Source of the DNA: Rhodoluna sp.
GTDB lineage: Bacteria > Actinomycetota > Actinomycetes > Actinomycetales > Microbacteriaceae
Assembly: GCA_026393335.1 (NCBI GenBank)
Contig: JAPLAJ010000071.1
Span: 1-16,430 of the forward strand
Direction of reading: 5' to 3'
DNA: 16,430 bases
The position numbers were made by a program, and so were the translations under genes. This document shows positions 1 through 8,670 of the stretch, piece after piece. The stretch's first letter is position 1. Each line of letters opens with the position of its first letter. Below the pieces are notes generated by a model. That model saw only the letters and a program-made list of their open reading frames with translations, was not told the DNA's origin and did not search any database.

Positions 1-1043
1 GATTGGTTGCTGATGCCAACTCACTACAGATATCTGTCTTTGACCACGATGTTTCAGCGCAAACAGATGTAGTTGCCAACGTTGATGAATCTGGAACTGC
101 TCTTGTTTCTGGTCGTTTACTAAATGAAATCATTAGTCGTCTTCCAAACCAACCAATCACTTTCGTAATCGATGGAACTAAAGCTGTACTAACTTGTGGC
201 ACATCAAAATTTGAATTAGCTACACTACCAATCGCTCAGTATCCAACCCTGCCACCAATCCCTCCAGTAACTGGAACTATCGATGGTGAAGCTTTTATCT
301 CAGCAGTTAGAAGAGTTTCTGTCGCATCAGCTAAAGATTCAACGAGACCATTCCAAAAAGGTATTCAACTAAAAGCAACTCAAACATCAGTTACTTTCAC
401 TGCAGCAGATCCAAATAGAATTGCTCGCTGCCAGGTTCAGTGGCTCGGAAAGAATGTAGCTGATGAAACTTCAGCTGTTGTTCTAACGAAAACCATGCAG
501 GATATTGAAAAAACTTTTGCCAACCTAGGTGAGATAAGTATCTCTATTTCTCCAGATGGTGGAATGGCTGCTTTCCAAGCCAAGAACAGAATTGTCACAA
601 CAGTTGTTCTAAACATTGAGAACTATCCAGATATTGATCAGTACTTCCCAACCAACCTGGAAGAATCTGTCGTCATTAACAAACAAGATTTGATTGATGC
701 AACTAGACGCGTTGAACTTGTTGTGAATGAATCTGAAGACACGATTCGATACGCTTTCGAAGAAGGCACAGTCAACTTAGATTCAACTAGCTCAGAGAAC
801 AACGCGACTGAATCAGTTCAAGCAACATTGAATGGAAACCCAACCAGCCTAAGGTTCAAGCCTTGGTTGTTCCATGACGGACTAAGTCAAATAACCAGTG
901 AGTTTGTGAAAATAGAATTCACTAAGAACCAGAGAGATCCTTCTCGACCAGGACCAATCATCATGTCAAGCCAAACCTCCAAAGATGCAGCTTCGCCTGA
1001 CACATATCGGTATCTACTAAACCCGAACATGTTAAAGCGTTAA
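1..1043 (+). CDS. dnaN: DNA polymerase III sliding clamp (beta subunit), 5' partial
   Basis: The beta clamp is a homodimeric ring that tethers DNA polymerase III to the template and serves as a docking platform for replication and repair proteins. About 346 residues are visible, ending at TAA 1041-1043. The family is usually about 370-390 residues, so roughly the first 30-40 residues lie outside the window; the TTG at position 3 is an internal codon, not a start. The three-domain clamp pattern is recognisable, with segments such as SGRLLNEIISRLP, FELATLPIAQYPTLP and GGMAAFQAKNRIVTTVVLN. The C-terminus reads YLLNPNMLKR where most clamps end YLLMPVR or similar, a mild divergence at the edge that binds clamp partners. 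Position directly before gnd, recF and gyrB is the usual origin-proximal context, so dnaA and oriC should lie upstream (inference). Identification is secure. Confidence 0.97.
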   Translation, partial: LVADANSLQISVFDHDVSAQTDVVANVDESGTALVSGRLLNEIISRLPNQPITFVIDGTKAVLTCGTSKFELATLPIAQYPTLPPIPPVTGTIDGEAFISAVRRVSVASAKDSTRPFQKGIQLKATQTSVTFTAADPNRIARCQVQWLGKNVADETSAVVLTKTMQDIEKTFANLGEISISISPDGGMAAFQAKNRIVTTVVLNIENYPDIDQYFPTNLEESVVINKQDLIDATRRVELVVNESEDTIRYAFEEGTVNLDSTSSENNATESVQATLNGNPTSLRFKPWLFHDGLSQITSEFVKIEFTKNQRDPSRPGPIIMSSQTSKDAASPDTYRYLLNPNMLKR

Positions 1044-1072
1044 ATAGACGCATCAAAGTGAAAGGCAACAAA

Positions 1073-1957
1073 ATGCACATTGGACTAATTGGTCTAGGAA
1101 AAATGGGTGGCAACATGAGAACCCGTTTAAGAAACAAGGGAATTGAAGTAACAGGTTACTCTCGCGATAGAGCTGTAGCTGATGTTGGCAGCATCGAAGA
1201 GTTGGTTGCAGCACTTCCTTCACCAAAGATTGTTTGGGTGATGGTTCCGCACGGTAAAGCCACAGACGATGTCATCAACGAACTGCAGAAGCACATGGGT
1301 TCAGGAGATCTAATCATCGAGGGTGGTAACTCTCGTTTCAGTGAAGACATTCGTCACGCAGCTCAGGTTGCAGAGTCTGGAATTGGTTACCTGGACTGTG
1401 GAGTTTCCGGCGGTGTTTGGGGTCTTCAAAACGGTTACGGACTTATGGTCGGTGGCGATGAGAAGCTCGTTGCACAAGCTATGCCTATCTTTGATGCCTT
1501 GCGTCCTGAGGGTGAAAGAGCTGAAGGATTTGTTCACGTTGGAGATGTTGGTGCTGGTCACTACGCCAAGATGGTCCACAACGGAATTGAGTACGCAATG
1601 ATGCAGGCCTTCGCTGAAGGTTATGAATTGCTAGAGAAGAAAGACATCATCAAAGATGTTCACGGAACTTTTGCTGCATGGCAAAGAGGAACGGTTGTTC
1701 GTTCTTGGCTACTAGATCTTCTAGTGCTTGCTCTTGAAGAAGACCCAAGCCTTTCGAAGATTAAAGGTTATGTAGAGGACTCCGGTGAAGGACGTTGGAC
1801 TGTTGAAGAAGGAATTGCAAACGCAGTTCCTATGCCAGCAATCACAGCTTCCCTATTTGCTCGTTTCACAAGCCGTCAAGATGATTCACCGGCAATGAAA
1901 GCTGTAGCAGCGCTGCGCAATCAATTCGGCGGTCACGCGGTTAAAAAAGCAGATTAG
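1073..1957 (+). CDS. gnd: 6-phosphogluconate dehydrogenase, decarboxylating (short type)
   Basis: Oxidises and decarboxylates 6-phosphogluconate to ribulose 5-phosphate in the cytosolic pentose phosphate pathway, producing NADH or NADPH. The N-terminal Rossmann fold has the dinucleotide motif G7-L-G9-K-M-G12 in IGLIGLGKMGGNM; substrate-loop signatures GGNSRF and DCGVSGGVWGLQNGYG follow, then the catalytic motif K166-MVHN170-GIE173, whose K...N...E spacing matches the classical enzyme. At 294 residues it is the short form (about 300) rather than the roughly 470-residue form. I chose ATG 1073 over the in-frame GTG 1058 because GAAAGG (1060-1065) sits 7 nt before it and the family starts M-x-IGLIGLG. 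It lies 29 nt after dnaN and 7 nt before recF, a placement typical of Microbacteriaceae. Cofactor preference cannot be settled by eye. Confidence 0.95.
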   Translation: MHIGLIGLGKMGGNMRTRLRNKGIEVTGYSRDRAVADVGSIEELVAALPSPKIVWVMVPHGKATDDVINELQKHMGSGDLIIEGGNSRFSEDIRHAAQVAESGIGYLDCGVSGGVWGLQNGYGLMVGGDEKLVAQAMPIFDALRPEGERAEGFVHVGDVGAGHYAKMVHNGIEYAMMQAFAEGYELLEKKDIIKDVHGTFAAWQRGTVVRSWLLDLLVLALEEDPSLSKIKGYVEDSGEGRWTVEEGIANAVPMPAITASLFARFTSRQDDSPAMKAVAALRNQFGGHAVKKAD

Positions 1958-1964
1958 ATTTTAG

Positions 1965-3125
1965 ATGCACGTAAAGCATCTGACTCTTTCTAATTTTCGT
2001 AACTACGAAAGCGTTGAGCTACCGCTGACAACTGGCGTCAATTTATTAGTCGGTAAAAATGGCCAAGGAAAAACTAATTTAGCTGAAGCTATTTTCTATG
2101 CAGCTACCTTGTCGTCTCACAGAGTAAGTGGTTATCTGCCTCTAATTCGCCAGGGTGAAAACAAAGCCATCGTCAGAGTGCTAGCTAGATTTGAAGACAG
2201 AGAAAACTTACTCGAACTAGAACTCAACACAGAGACAGCTAACCGGGCTCGAATAAACAAAAGTGATACCCCCCGAGTTAGAGACATCCTTGGCTACGTC
2301 AACGCTGTTATTTTCTCTCCAGAGGATCTCGACATCGTTAAGAGAGATCCCTCAAACAGAAGAGCATTCATTGATGAACTAATTGTTCAGCTCTCACCAA
2401 GAATGTCAGCGGTATATAGCGATTACGAAAGAGTCTTAAAGCAACGGAACACGCTTCTAAGAACCGCTAAAAATATGTCCTCTAGTAGCTCCGGTCTAAG
2501 CACTTTAGATTCTTGGGATCAGTCTCTAATCAGAATCGGTAGTGAGATTATTGCCACGAGATTCGATGTTGCTAATCGCCTGGCACCTTATTTGAGTGAA
2601 GCATATGCGGCGATCGCTGACGAGAAGAATGATCCATCAATACAACTAAAGAGTTCGCTAATTGCTACCGATGCTGAATCAGATGGCATCAGCGCTCAAC
2701 TGCTTACCGGCGACAAGAGTGAAATAGAAGAACTATTTCGAGAGCGGCTTAGCTTAGTCAGAAACAAAGAGATTGAAAGAGGCATAACTCTAGTTGGCCC
2801 TCACCGAGATGACTTATTGCTACTTCTAGGTACTCTTCCAGCCAAAGGATACATAAGCCATGGCGAGTCTTGGTCCTACGCCCTGGCACTGAAACTGGCT
2901 AGCGCTTCACTGATTCGAAAAGATGCTAGAGCAGGAGACCCAATCCTGATTCTCGATGATGTTTTTGCAGAACTAGATTCAACTAGACGCTCGCGCCTAG
3001 CCTCTCTCATATCGCATAATGAACAGGTGATAATTACCGCTGCCGTTGCCGAGGATGTTCCGAGTGAATTGCTCTCAACCAAATTTAAGGTGACTGCAGG
3101 ATCTCTTGAGGCAGCTAATGACTAA
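1965..3125 (+). CDS. recF: DNA replication and repair protein RecF
   Basis: RecF is an SMC-like ATPase that binds gapped DNA and, with RecO and RecR, loads RecA at stalled forks and daughter-strand gaps. The 386-residue protein, a normal family length, opens with KHLTLSNFRNYESVEL. Walker A is G30-KNGQGKT (K36), the ABC-type signature is S298-HGESWS, and Walker B is LILDD331-332 followed by VFAELD. All three ATPase motifs are intact. The start codon lies 7 nt after the gnd stop. There is no convincing Shine-Dalgarno (GATTAGATTTTAG precedes ATG), so translational coupling to gnd is likely; a TAGATT sits only 4 nt before the ATG, too close for a standard leaderless promoter. The last 8 nt overlap the start of dciA. 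Confidence 0.96.
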   Translation: MHVKHLTLSNFRNYESVELPLTTGVNLLVGKNGQGKTNLAEAIFYAATLSSHRVSGYLPLIRQGENKAIVRVLARFEDRENLLELELNTETANRARINKSDTPRVRDILGYVNAVIFSPEDLDIVKRDPSNRRAFIDELIVQLSPRMSAVYSDYERVLKQRNTLLRTAKNMSSSSSGLSTLDSWDQSLIRIGSEIIATRFDVANRLAPYLSEAYAAIADEKNDPSIQLKSSLIATDAESDGISAQLLTGDKSEIEELFRERLSLVRNKEIERGITLVGPHRDDLLLLLGTLPAKGYISHGESWSYALALKLASASLIRKDARAGDPILILDDVFAELDSTRRSRLASLISHNEQVIITAAVAEDVPSELLSTKFKVTAGSLEAAND

Positions 3126-3609
3126 AGAGAGCGAGCAGGATGTTGCCGTCGAGTTTTATTACAGAATGCGAGCGGCGGTAACAGGCCGTAAAGATAGAGA
3201 CACTAAACGTCGTGAGAAGTCACAGCGTCAAAGCTCCCGCCCATTCGATGAAGGCAGAGCTCCAAAGACCCTTGCCAACACAATGGATGCTCTTATTCAG
3301 AACTTTGGTTGGCAATCCAAGGTGGCTGAAGGGGAATTGTTCTCAAACTGGAAAGAGCTTGTTGGTGATCGGGTGGCTGAGAGCAGCTTTCCGGAGGATC
3401 TTTCAAAAGGGGTTCTAACAGTTCGTTGCAAGAGCACCGCCTGGGCAACGCAGCTCAGACTCATGGGGAGCGACATTTTGGCGAAAATAGGTGAGCGTTT
3501 GCCAGATCTTGAGGTCAAAGAATTAAGGTTTATAGGCCCTCAGGCACCTAGTTTTAAGAGGGGTTTTAGGACTGTTCAGGGTAGGGGCCCCAGGGACACA
3601 TTCGGGTAA
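3118..3609 (+). CDS. dciA: DciA-like DUF721 protein (predicted replicative helicase loader)
   Basis: DUF721 proteins of the DciA group are the widespread bacterial helicase operators, interacting with DnaB where no DnaC/DnaI loader exists; this role is established for the family and inferred here. The 163-residue protein has a basic, probably disordered N-terminus (TGRKDRDTKRREKSQRQSSR, about residues 24-43) followed by the DUF721/KH-like domain at roughly 60-145, with landmarks WQSKVAEGELFSNWKELVG and STAWATQLRLM. I chose ATG 3118 rather than the in-frame TTG 3106: GAGG (3108-3111) lies 6 nt upstream of the ATG. The 8-nt overlap with recF indicates translational coupling. The neighbourhood recF-dciA-gyrB is the standard actinobacterial arrangement. 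Confidence 0.88.
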   Translation: MTKESEQDVAVEFYYRMRAAVTGRKDRDTKRREKSQRQSSRPFDEGRAPKTLANTMDALIQNFGWQSKVAEGELFSNWKELVGDRVAESSFPEDLSKGVLTVRCKSTAWATQLRLMGSDILAKIGERLPDLEVKELRFIGPQAPSFKRGFRTVQGRGPRDTFG

Positions 3610-3655
3610 CCGAACCAAGATCGCTCTGCTCAATAAATAAGCACCATATAGCCAG

Positions 3656-3664
3656 TTATCCACA
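3656..3664 (+). promoter_or_regulatory. Perfect DnaA box upstream of gyrB
   Basis: TTATCCACA matches the consensus 9-mer DnaA box exactly. It stands alone in the 218-bp gap between dciA and gyrB, about 74 bp upstream of the predicted gyrB -35 element. The rest of the gap (3610-3827) holds a short TTCGG/CCGAA hairpin at 3601-3614, an imperfect CCCAAA...TTTGGG inverted repeat near 3688-3710, and the gyrB promoter; I see no small gene in it. A single box does not define an origin. Confidence 0.6.
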
Positions 3665-3737
3665 GGTAAACAAACCCTTAAATCACCCCCAAATAGGACC
3701 AATTTTGGGCTATTCAGAGGCCTCAAAAAGGGTAGAA

Positions 3738-3766
3738 TTGACAAGTTAGTTACCCCGGATTTAAGT
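3738..3766 (+). promoter_or_regulatory. Predicted gyrB promoter
   Basis: A perfect -35 TTGACA (3738-3743) is followed after 17 nt by TTAAGT (3761-3766), a weak -10. This predicts a transcript starting near 3773, with a leader of about 55 nt before gyrB. TAGAAT at 3733-3738 overlaps the -35 but has no well-spaced partner upstream. Weak -10 boxes are typical of gyrase promoters that respond to supercoiling, but that link is inference. Confidence 0.5.
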
Positions 3767-3827
3767 CACTTTATTGAAGGTGCAGTCGTGAGGGCCTGAC
3801 TCGATGAAATAGGAGCTATACCCCCGT

Positions 3828-5765
3828 ATGACCGATTCCAAAAAAGGCTATGACGCCTCCAATATTCAAGTTTTAGAGGGACTAGAGGCGGTCCGTAAAC
3901 GCCCTGGAATGTATATCGGTTCGACCGGCCCTAGGGGTCTTCACCACCTCGTTTATGAGATCGTGGACAATGCTGTAGACGAAGCTCTAGCTGGACACTG
4001 TAAAAACATAGACGTAGTCATTACCAAAGAGGGCTGGGTCAAGGTCGCCGACGATGGTCGAGGCATTCCAGTAGATATGCACCCTGTTGAGAAGAAGCCA
4101 GCTGTTGAAGTTGTGCTAACTGTCTTGCACGCCGGTGGAAAGTTTGGCGGCGGCGGTTACGCAGTTTCAGGTGGTCTTCACGGTGTTGGAGCTTCTGTTG
4201 TAAACGCGCTATCAACTCAGCTAAACGTGATAGTGGCAAGAGATGGTTTCTTGTGGACCCAGAGCTACCTAGCTGGTGTTCCTATGGCACCTCTTGCAAA
4301 GGGTAAAGCAGCGGACTTCACTGGAACAGTAATTGAATTCTTACCAAGCCCAGAAATTTTTGAAACTGTTGATTTCGATTATGAGACTTTGCGCTCTAGA
4401 TTCCAGCAGATGGCTTTCCTAAACAAGGGCCTAAGCATTTCTTTGCATGACGAAAGAAATGAACGTAGCGACAAGTTCATGTATGAAAACGGTTTGAAGG
4501 ATTACGTTCAGTATTTAAACTCAGCGAAGAAAGTCGATTTAGTTCACGACGAGATCATCGCATTCGAATCAGAGAACGCACAAAAGTCGATGTCCTTAGA
4601 AGTTGCTATGCAGTGGACCAACGGATACAACGAGAGCGTGCACACATACGCAAACACAATCAATACCCACGAAGGTGGAACTCACGAAGAAGGATTTAGA
4701 ACTGCTCTAACTTCTTTGCTAAACAAATACGCGCGTGATAAGTCTTTGCTAAAAGAAAAAGATGAAAATCTAACTGGTGACGATGTTCGTGAAGGACTAA
4801 CAGCAGTTATCTCTGTAAAACTTGCTGAGCCACAATTCGAAGGTCAAACAAAAACCAAACTAGGTAACACCGAAGTTAAAGCTTTCGTTCAAAAGATCGC
4901 TCACGATAAGTTATCTGATTGGTTTGACAGAAACCCATCCATGGCAAAAGAGATTTGTCGCAAAGCCATTCAGGCCGCGACCGCTCGTCTAGCAGCTCGT
5001 AAAGCAAGAGAAGCAACTCGCAGAAAAGGTCTTCTCGAATCAACCGGTATGCCTGGCAAACTGCGTGACTGTTCATCAAGAGATCCAAGACTTAGTGAAA
5101 TCTATATCGTTGAGGGTGACTCAGCCGGTGGTTCAGCTATGCGTGGAAGAGATCCTGAAACACAAGCTATTTTGCCGCTAAGAGGAAAAGTTCTAAACGT
5201 CGAAAAAGCCAGACTCGACAGAGCTCTTGCCAACAGCGAAGTGCAAGCATTGATCACAGCTTTCGGAACCGGTATCGGTGAAGACTTTGACGTGTCAAAG
5301 ATTAGATATCACAAGTGTGTTCTTATGGCTGATGCCGATGTCGATGGACAACACATTCGCACACTTCTTCTAACTCTGCTTTATAGATTCATGAGACCAC
5401 TTATTGAACATGGATATGTTTATCTAGCTCAGCCACCGTTGTATCGAATTAAGTGGAGCAATGCTGAGCACGAATATGTTTACTCAGATGCTGAGCGTGA
5501 TGAAAAACTTGCAAGCGGACAAGCTGCAGGAAAGCGCATCCCTAAAGAAAACTCAATCCAGAGATACAAGGGTTTGGGTGAGATGGATTATGACGAGCTC
5601 TGGGCAACCACAATGGATCCTGCCCGTAGAACTCTTCTTCAAGTAACTCTCGATGACGCAGTTCGGGCAGATGAAATTTTCTCAACTCTTATGGGTGATG
5701 ATGTTGAACTACGCAGAACATTCATTCAACAAAACGCGAAGGATGTTCGCTTCCTAGATATCTAG
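3828..5765 (+). CDS. gyrB: DNA gyrase subunit B
   Basis: GyrB is the ATPase subunit of gyrase (A2B2), which introduces negative supercoils. The 645-residue protein has the GHKL ATPase domain first: E44-IVDN48 (catalytic Glu and Mg-ligand Asn), DDGRGIP at 75-81, and the ATP-lid GGKFGGGGYAVSGGLHGVG at about 103-121. A transducer domain includes QTKTKLGN. The TOPRIM domain has E429-GDSAGG and D502-A-D504-V-D506 for metal binding, and the C-terminal tail carries QRYKGLGEM. Length and motif order are normal. AGGAG (3811-3815) lies 12 nt before ATG 3828, slightly far but the only good ribosome site; the N-terminus (YDASNIQVLEGLEAVRKRPG) matches family starts. gyrA begins 14 nt downstream, forming an operon. 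Confidence 0.98.
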   Translation: MTDSKKGYDASNIQVLEGLEAVRKRPGMYIGSTGPRGLHHLVYEIVDNAVDEALAGHCKNIDVVITKEGWVKVADDGRGIPVDMHPVEKKPAVEVVLTVLHAGGKFGGGGYAVSGGLHGVGASVVNALSTQLNVIVARDGFLWTQSYLAGVPMAPLAKGKAADFTGTVIEFLPSPEIFETVDFDYETLRSRFQQMAFLNKGLSISLHDERNERSDKFMYENGLKDYVQYLNSAKKVDLVHDEIIAFESENAQKSMSLEVAMQWTNGYNESVHTYANTINTHEGGTHEEGFRTALTSLLNKYARDKSLLKEKDENLTGDDVREGLTAVISVKLAEPQFEGQTKTKLGNTEVKAFVQKIAHDKLSDWFDRNPSMAKEICRKAIQAATARLAARKAREATRRKGLLESTGMPGKLRDCSSRDPRLSEIYIVEGDSAGGSAMRGRDPETQAILPLRGKVLNVEKARLDRALANSEVQALITAFGTGIGEDFDVSKIRYHKCVLMADADVDGQHIRTLLLTLLYRFMRPLIEHGYVYLAQPPLYRIKWSNAEHEYVYSDAERDEKLASGQAAGKRIPKENSIQRYKGLGEMDYDELWATTMDPARRTLLQVTLDDAVRADEIFSTLMGDDVELRRTFIQQNAKDVRFLDI

Positions 5766-5779
5766 AGCGGGAAAATACT

Positions 5780-8296
5780 ATGACTGAAAACAATGAACCA
5801 ATCGTCGACAGAGTCGAGCAAATTGATCTAAACGTTGAAATGCAAAGGTCTTACCTTGACTACGCAATGAGCGTTATTGTCGGACGTGCACTTCCAGATG
5901 TTAGAGATGGACTAAAGCCAGTTCACCGCAGAGTCATTTATGCGATGTATGACGGTGGATACAGACCGGACAAGCAGTTCTCAAAGTGCTCTCGTGTTGT
6001 CGGTGACGTCATGGGTCAGTACCACCCGCACGGAGACGGCGCTATCTATGACACTCTTGTCCGTCTTGTTCAAGAATGGAACCTCCGCTATCCACTAGTA
6101 AATGGGCAGGGTAACTTTGGTTCCCCAGGTAACGACGGGGCAGCAGCTCCTCGATACACAGAGTGCCGTATGGCACCTCTTGCTCTTGAGATGGTTAGAG
6201 ACATCGATGAAGAGACAGTTAACTTCCAAGACAACTACGACGGTAGAACTCAAGAACCAACAGTTCTTCCTAGCCGTATCCCTAACTTACTTATCAACGG
6301 ATCTATTGGTATCGCCGTTGCCATGGCAACCAACATTCCTCCTCACAATCTAAGAGAAGTAGCTGAAGGTGCTCAGTGGGCACTTGCTAACCCTGGCGCA
6401 TCTCAAGAAGAACTGCTCACTGCATTGATGCAGCGAATCAAGGGACCTGACTTCCCAACAGCTGCAACCATTCTCGGATCTCAAGGCATCAAGGACGCCT
6501 ATAGAACTGGTCGCGGCTCAATCACCATGCGAGCAATCGTAAATGTTGAAGAGCTGCAGGGAAGAACTTGTTTGGTTGTTACTGAACTTCCTTACCAAGT
6601 TAACCCAGACAACCTAGCTCTAAAGATCGCCGAATTAGTTAAGGAACAAAGACTTACCGGTATCGCGGATATTCGTGACGAGACTTCAGGTAGAACAGGC
6701 CAACGTCTAGTAATTGTCTTGAAGAAAGATGCAGTTGCTCAGGTAGTTCTAAATAACCTATACAAATTCACTCCGCTTCAAGAAAACTTCAGTGCAAACA
6801 TGTTGGCTCTTGTCGACGGTGTTCCTAGAACACTTAGCCTTGATGGTTTCATCACCTACTGGATTGCTCACCAGATTGAAGTAATTGTCAGAAGAACAAC
6901 CTTCCGTCTAAGAAAAGCGGAAGAGCGAGCACACATCCTGCGGGGATATCTAAAAGCTTTAGATGCCCTTGATGAAGTAATCAAACTTATTAGAGCAAGT
7001 GCAACAGCTGATGATGCTCGTGAAGGTTTGATCAAGCTTCTTTCAATTGACGACCTGCAGGCGAGAGCAATCTTGAACATGCAGTTGCGTCAACTTGCTG
7101 CTCTTGAAAGACAGAAGATTATCGATGAGGCAGCTGAACTTGAAGCGCTGATTGTTGAATACAAGGCAATCATTGCTGATCCGGATCGTCAGAGAACTAT
7201 CGTGAGTGAAGAACTAGAAGAAGTTGTTAAGCGTCACGGTGATGAAAGAAGAACCCAGATTCTTCCTGGTGAAGATGGTGTTACTGACCTTGATCTAATT
7301 CCTGAAGAGGAAATGGTTATCACTATTACTCGCGGTGGATATATCAAGAGAACTAAGAGTGACAACTATCGTTCACAGCACCGTGGTGGTAAGGGTGTTA
7401 AAGGTGCAAGCCTTAGAGCAGACGACGTGGTGGAACACTTCTTTGTCACTACAACTCATCATTACTTACTCTTCTTCACAAACAAGGGCCGCGTCTATCG
7501 CACCAAAGCTTATGAAGTTCAAGAAGCAGGAAGAGATGCCAAGGGTCAGCACGCAGCTAACCTCCTGGCATTGCAACCAGATGAAAAGATTGCTCAGGTT
7601 CTAGATATTCGTGACTACCAACAGGCCGAGTATCTAGTGATGGCAACTAAGTCCGGTTTGGTTAAGAAGACTTCTCTTGAAGCTTATGACACATCTCGTT
7701 CTGGTGGCGTAATCGCTATCAAGCTTCGTGAAGATGATGAAGTAGTTTCAGCGATGCTGGTTAACCAATCAGATGATCTACTTCTAGTTTCAAGCAAGGG
7801 AATGTCGATTAGATTCTCAGCAAGCGATGAATCACTAAGACCAATGGGTCGTGATACCAGTGGAAATATTGGTATGCACTTCCGTGATGGCGATCACCTA
7901 CTCTCAGCAGATGTAATCACTGATCGTGGATTCGTCTTTGTTGTCACTGAAGGTGGTTTTGCTAAGCGAACAGCTGTTGAACAGTATCGACTACAGAACC
8001 GTGGTGGTATTGGTATCAAGGTTGCCAAGCTAGAAGATCGTCGTGGTGACATAGTTGGCGCACTTATTGTCGAGGAAGACGATGAAGTCCTCATAGTCCT
8101 CTCTAGCGGTAAAGTGGTCAGATCAGCAGTGAGCGAAGTACCTGCTCGCGGAAGAGACACTATGGGTGTTGTTTTTGCCCGTTTCGATGATGAGGATTCC
8201 GTCCTAGGATTAGCAAAGAACAGCGAACGTAACTTAGATAGCGTAGACACAGAAACATCCACCGTCGAAGTTGTCTCAGATGAGAGCGGAGAGTAA
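5780..8296 (+). CDS. gyrA: DNA gyrase subunit A
   Basis: GyrA is the DNA cleavage and rejoining subunit of gyrase. The 838-residue protein has the winged-helix region with the catalytic tyrosine Y126 in AAPRYTECRM, a tower and coiled-coil region ending near VKRHGDERRTQI, and a C-terminal beta-pinwheel introduced by the GyrA box Q533-HRGGKG539 that wraps DNA for supercoiling; presence of the box separates it from ParC. The quinolone-resistance-determining loop reads HPHGDGAIYD, with glycine at residue 87 (codon GGC 6038-6040) where E. coli has Ser83; the acidic D91 (E. coli Asp87) is kept. The tail after about residue 800 is acidic and Ser/Thr-rich. GAGCGGG (5765-5771) lies 8 nt before the ATG. 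DUF3566 starts immediately after the stop. Confidence 0.98.
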   Translation: MTENNEPIVDRVEQIDLNVEMQRSYLDYAMSVIVGRALPDVRDGLKPVHRRVIYAMYDGGYRPDKQFSKCSRVVGDVMGQYHPHGDGAIYDTLVRLVQEWNLRYPLVNGQGNFGSPGNDGAAAPRYTECRMAPLALEMVRDIDEETVNFQDNYDGRTQEPTVLPSRIPNLLINGSIGIAVAMATNIPPHNLREVAEGAQWALANPGASQEELLTALMQRIKGPDFPTAATILGSQGIKDAYRTGRGSITMRAIVNVEELQGRTCLVVTELPYQVNPDNLALKIAELVKEQRLTGIADIRDETSGRTGQRLVIVLKKDAVAQVVLNNLYKFTPLQENFSANMLALVDGVPRTLSLDGFITYWIAHQIEVIVRRTTFRLRKAEERAHILRGYLKALDALDEVIKLIRASATADDAREGLIKLLSIDDLQARAILNMQLRQLAALERQKIIDEAAELEALIVEYKAIIADPDRQRTIVSEELEEVVKRHGDERRTQILPGEDGVTDLDLIPEEEMVITITRGGYIKRTKSDNYRSQHRGGKGVKGASLRADDVVEHFFVTTTHHYLLFFTNKGRVYRTKAYEVQEAGRDAKGQHAANLLALQPDEKIAQVLDIRDYQQAEYLVMATKSGLVKKTSLEAYDTSRSGGVIAIKLREDDEVVSAMLVNQSDDLLLVSSKGMSIRFSASDESLRPMGRDTSGNIGMHFRDGDHLLSADVITDRGFVFVVTEGGFAKRTAVEQYRLQNRGGIGIKVAKLEDRRGDIVGALIVEEDDEVLIVLSSGKVVRSAVSEVPARGRDTMGVVFARFDDEDSVLGLAKNSERNLDSVDTETSTVEVVSDESGE

Positions 8297-8662
8297 ATGA
8301 GTATCTTTTCACGCAACGTAAGACGCAGCGAATCAACTGTGAAACCGGTGAACCTGAAGCTAGTGAAGATCAGTTTCTGGTCAGCAGTTAGGTTCGGCTT
8401 CGTCGTGACCATAGCTCTCGGAGTTGGTCTAGTAATAGCTTTGACACTGGTTTTCTTCATTCTTAGCTTGGCAGGGGCCACAGCCTTGCTAAAGGAATTT
8501 GTGGGCTTGGATGTCACACTGCCTGCAGTACTAGCAGTTGCCCTAAGCATGGCCTTATTCATAATCCTGGTTGGCACAATACTTTCAGGTGTTTGGGCCC
8601 TTATTTTCAACATTGTGGCCCGTATCACAGGCGGAATTTCAGTAGGTTTCACGAATAACTAA
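8297..8662 (+). CDS. DUF3566 family membrane protein
   Basis: Unknown function; members are confined to Actinobacteria and characteristically follow gyrA. The 121-residue protein has a short basic cytoplasmic N-terminus (residues 1-30, with VKPVNLKLVKISFWSAVRFG typical of the family), then a hydrophobic span at about 33-58 and another at about 73-107, so two to three membrane segments, and a short GGISVGF tail. The ATG directly abuts the gyrA stop (8294-8296), with GGAG at 8288-8291 inside the gyrA end as ribosome site, so it is certainly co-transcribed and probably coupled. The persistent link to gyrase suggests a role around chromosome replication or division, but nothing in the sequence shows this. 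Confidence 0.9.
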   Translation: MSIFSRNVRRSESTVKPVNLKLVKISFWSAVRFGFVVTIALGVGLVIALTLVFFILSLAGATALLKEFVGLDVTLPAVLAVALSMALFIILVGTILSGVWALIFNIVARITGGISVGFTNN

Positions 8663-8670
8663 ATCTCAGT

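Noticed and set aside
1310..1601. Overlapping short frames on both strands inside gnd
   Set aside because: They fall within conserved catalytic gnd sequence and have no start signals or recognisable product.
698..2991. Shared CAACTAGACGC in dnaN and recF, considered as a repeat
   Set aside because: It is explained by shared codons (ACT AGA CGC in frame) and is not found as a spaced array.
3583..3614. GGGGCCCC and TTCGG-GTAA-CCGAA at the end of dciA, considered as a terminator
   Set aside because: Short stems with no following T-run; transcription probably continues or is handled by the gyrB promoter region.
3610..3827. Possible replication origin between dciA and gyrB
   Set aside because: Only one DnaA box and no box cluster or AT-rich unwinding element; in this gene order the origin is expected upstream of dnaN.
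7894..8652. 252-residue minus-strand reading frame opposite gyrA and DUF3566
   Set aside because: Ser/Thr/Arg-rich shadow composition with no domain, antisense to two certain genes; its openness follows from the codon bias of gyrA.
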